From: Monarcha castaneiventris obscurior
Lineage: Eukaryota > Chordata > Aves > Passeriformes > Monarchidae
Direction of reading: 5' to 3'
NCBI GenBank assembly: GCA_026261815.1
Contig: JAMPIT010000484.1
Location: 8,406,501 to 8,470,500, forward strand
Length of the DNA: 64,000 nucleotides
Shown: in pieces, positions 62,901 to 64,000 of the stretch
Layout of the letters: each line of letters begins with the position of its first letter
How positions within the stretch are numbered: the stretch's first letter is position 1
Made by a program: the position numbers and the translations under genes
Notes under the pieces: model-generated
The model's database searches: none
Told to the model about the DNA's origin: nothing
Seen by the model: only the letters and a program-made list of their open reading frames with translations

Positions 62901-64000
62901 GTGAACCTGCACGTCTGAGCCTGTTGCCAATTCAGTTTTTTGAGATCCAAAATCAGAACGGCACCTTTGGGAGAGAGTACCTGAGAAAGAGGTGTGCCTA
63001 CAACACATGAAAACATTTGAAATACTTTAAAAAATTCAAGGCTTAAGGCAACTGGATTTCTGAAAACAGAGTATCCTACAGTTGGTAGTTTGGAAAATTA
63101 ATGCAAAAACACCATCTGCTAAACTTCAGATGTATGAATACTATTTGGTCTACAGAGAGTACAGACTGTACAGGAAACTATTGATCCCCCATCTGCTTCA
63201 AAATGATCTTTTAAGAATTTCTCTCACTGAATCAAGTACTACATTAGTGACATAACATTATACAGAGCACAGCTTCCCAGTTGCTCTTAGAGGTGCAGCA
63301 AGTAGAAATATTCTGTCGTCCTTCAGCCACCAGAGCTCAGAAACACACTCTTGGCTTTCTGCATGTTTATTTTCTGTGCAGCCGAGAAAATATGGTGTAA
63401 ATCTCAAGTAGCTGCCCTTGTCTGTAACATCATGGGTTTGGAAGTGCGTGTCATCAGATATTCCTAGGGGAAGACCAGACCTTACAGACAATGAGCTTCC
63501 TTCGTGTCCTCTGCCTCCTAATTAATAATTAGATAATATCCAGATGGTGAACCAGTAGGAAGTCTAGTTTTTGTTACTGTACTTCATAAAGTTCTTGTCC
63601 CTGAGTGCATTGGGGCTGAGATTTCCATTCTAAACCTTCATCCCTAAGACAAATATTCCAACTTCAACTTGTGCCAATGGAATTGAAAACCAACTGAGTG
63701 AGGTGCCTCCCTGAGCACAATGTGCCCTTTTCAAAATCCAGCACTTATTTATATATAAATCCCTCTGTATTTCTAGACACTTTTGCTGACCCTTTCATGG
63801 GTAGCCATCAAATATCTAGAATCATGTTCTGAAAAGGATAAAATAGGCCATTTGTACTTTGTTGTATCAGACTGCAAATGATTAAGAACAGTTAGTGTAA
63901 AATAAGCAAAAAATAAATTACAGGAGTATGCCCCCACTGAGAATGCTCTGTGTGTGTCTGTGTGGATTCACAAGATAAGCAGATACTTAACTTGTTTAAA
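59941..64000. other. Unique non-coding DNA, no gene recognised
   Basis: AT-rich unique sequence apart from a GC-richer stretch at 60040-60240. T16 run at 61505-61520. Open frames of 98 codons or fewer without recognisable domains. No RNA genes or repeats that I can support. Confidence 0.55.

Noticed and set aside
1..64000. CRISPR arrays, prokaryotic operons, phage or plasmid systems
   Set aside because: The sequence has eukaryotic (avian) repeat content and no dense coding; no spaced direct repeats of CRISPR type were found.

Overview
The window looks like nuclear, non-coding DNA from a bird, most likely a songbird. The evidence is CR1 LINE 3' fragments (one keeps the diagnostic tandem ATTCTATG-type terminus at 36041-36056), LTRs of a type I recognise from songbird genomes, general CpG depletion and mostly AT-rich unique sequence. 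The class-level call is fairly secure. The order-level call rests on recalled repeat sequence and should be confirmed by a repeat-library search.

I could not recognise a protein-coding gene, rRNA, tRNA, known microRNA or CRISPR array. The longest open frames (about 214-271 codons, on both strands) all lie in 14486-15371. They are artefacts of a 40-bp tandem repeat inside an LTR. The next longest (about 130-166 codons) are near what chance gives in 64 kb, or lie in CR1 or pyrimidine-rich DNA. The window is therefore probably intergenic or deep intronic.

Layout: 1-2707 unique DNA; 2708-3195 a solo LTR with a perfect 6-bp target-site duplication (TSD); 3196-11202 unique DNA with a 26-bp tandem duplication (6172-6223) and a small CpG-richer patch (10501-10800); 11203-11318 a CTTC/CTCC microsatellite; 13730-15980 an LTR with a perfect 5-bp TSD that has been split by a second LTR carrying seven 40-bp units; 15981-25649 unique DNA with a 143-bp imperfect palindrome (22728-22870) and one exon-like segment (24502-24570); 25650-39260 three CR1 fragments in unique DNA; 39261-59617 long unique DNA with several AT-rich, homeodomain/POU-motif-rich stretches that look like conserved non-coding elements; 59618-59940 a fourth CR1 fragment; then unique AT-rich DNA to the end.

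No multi-gene system is visible. The items most worth following up are the nested LTR with its internal minisatellite, the long palindrome, the two TSD-defined LTR insertions and the candidate regulatory elements.
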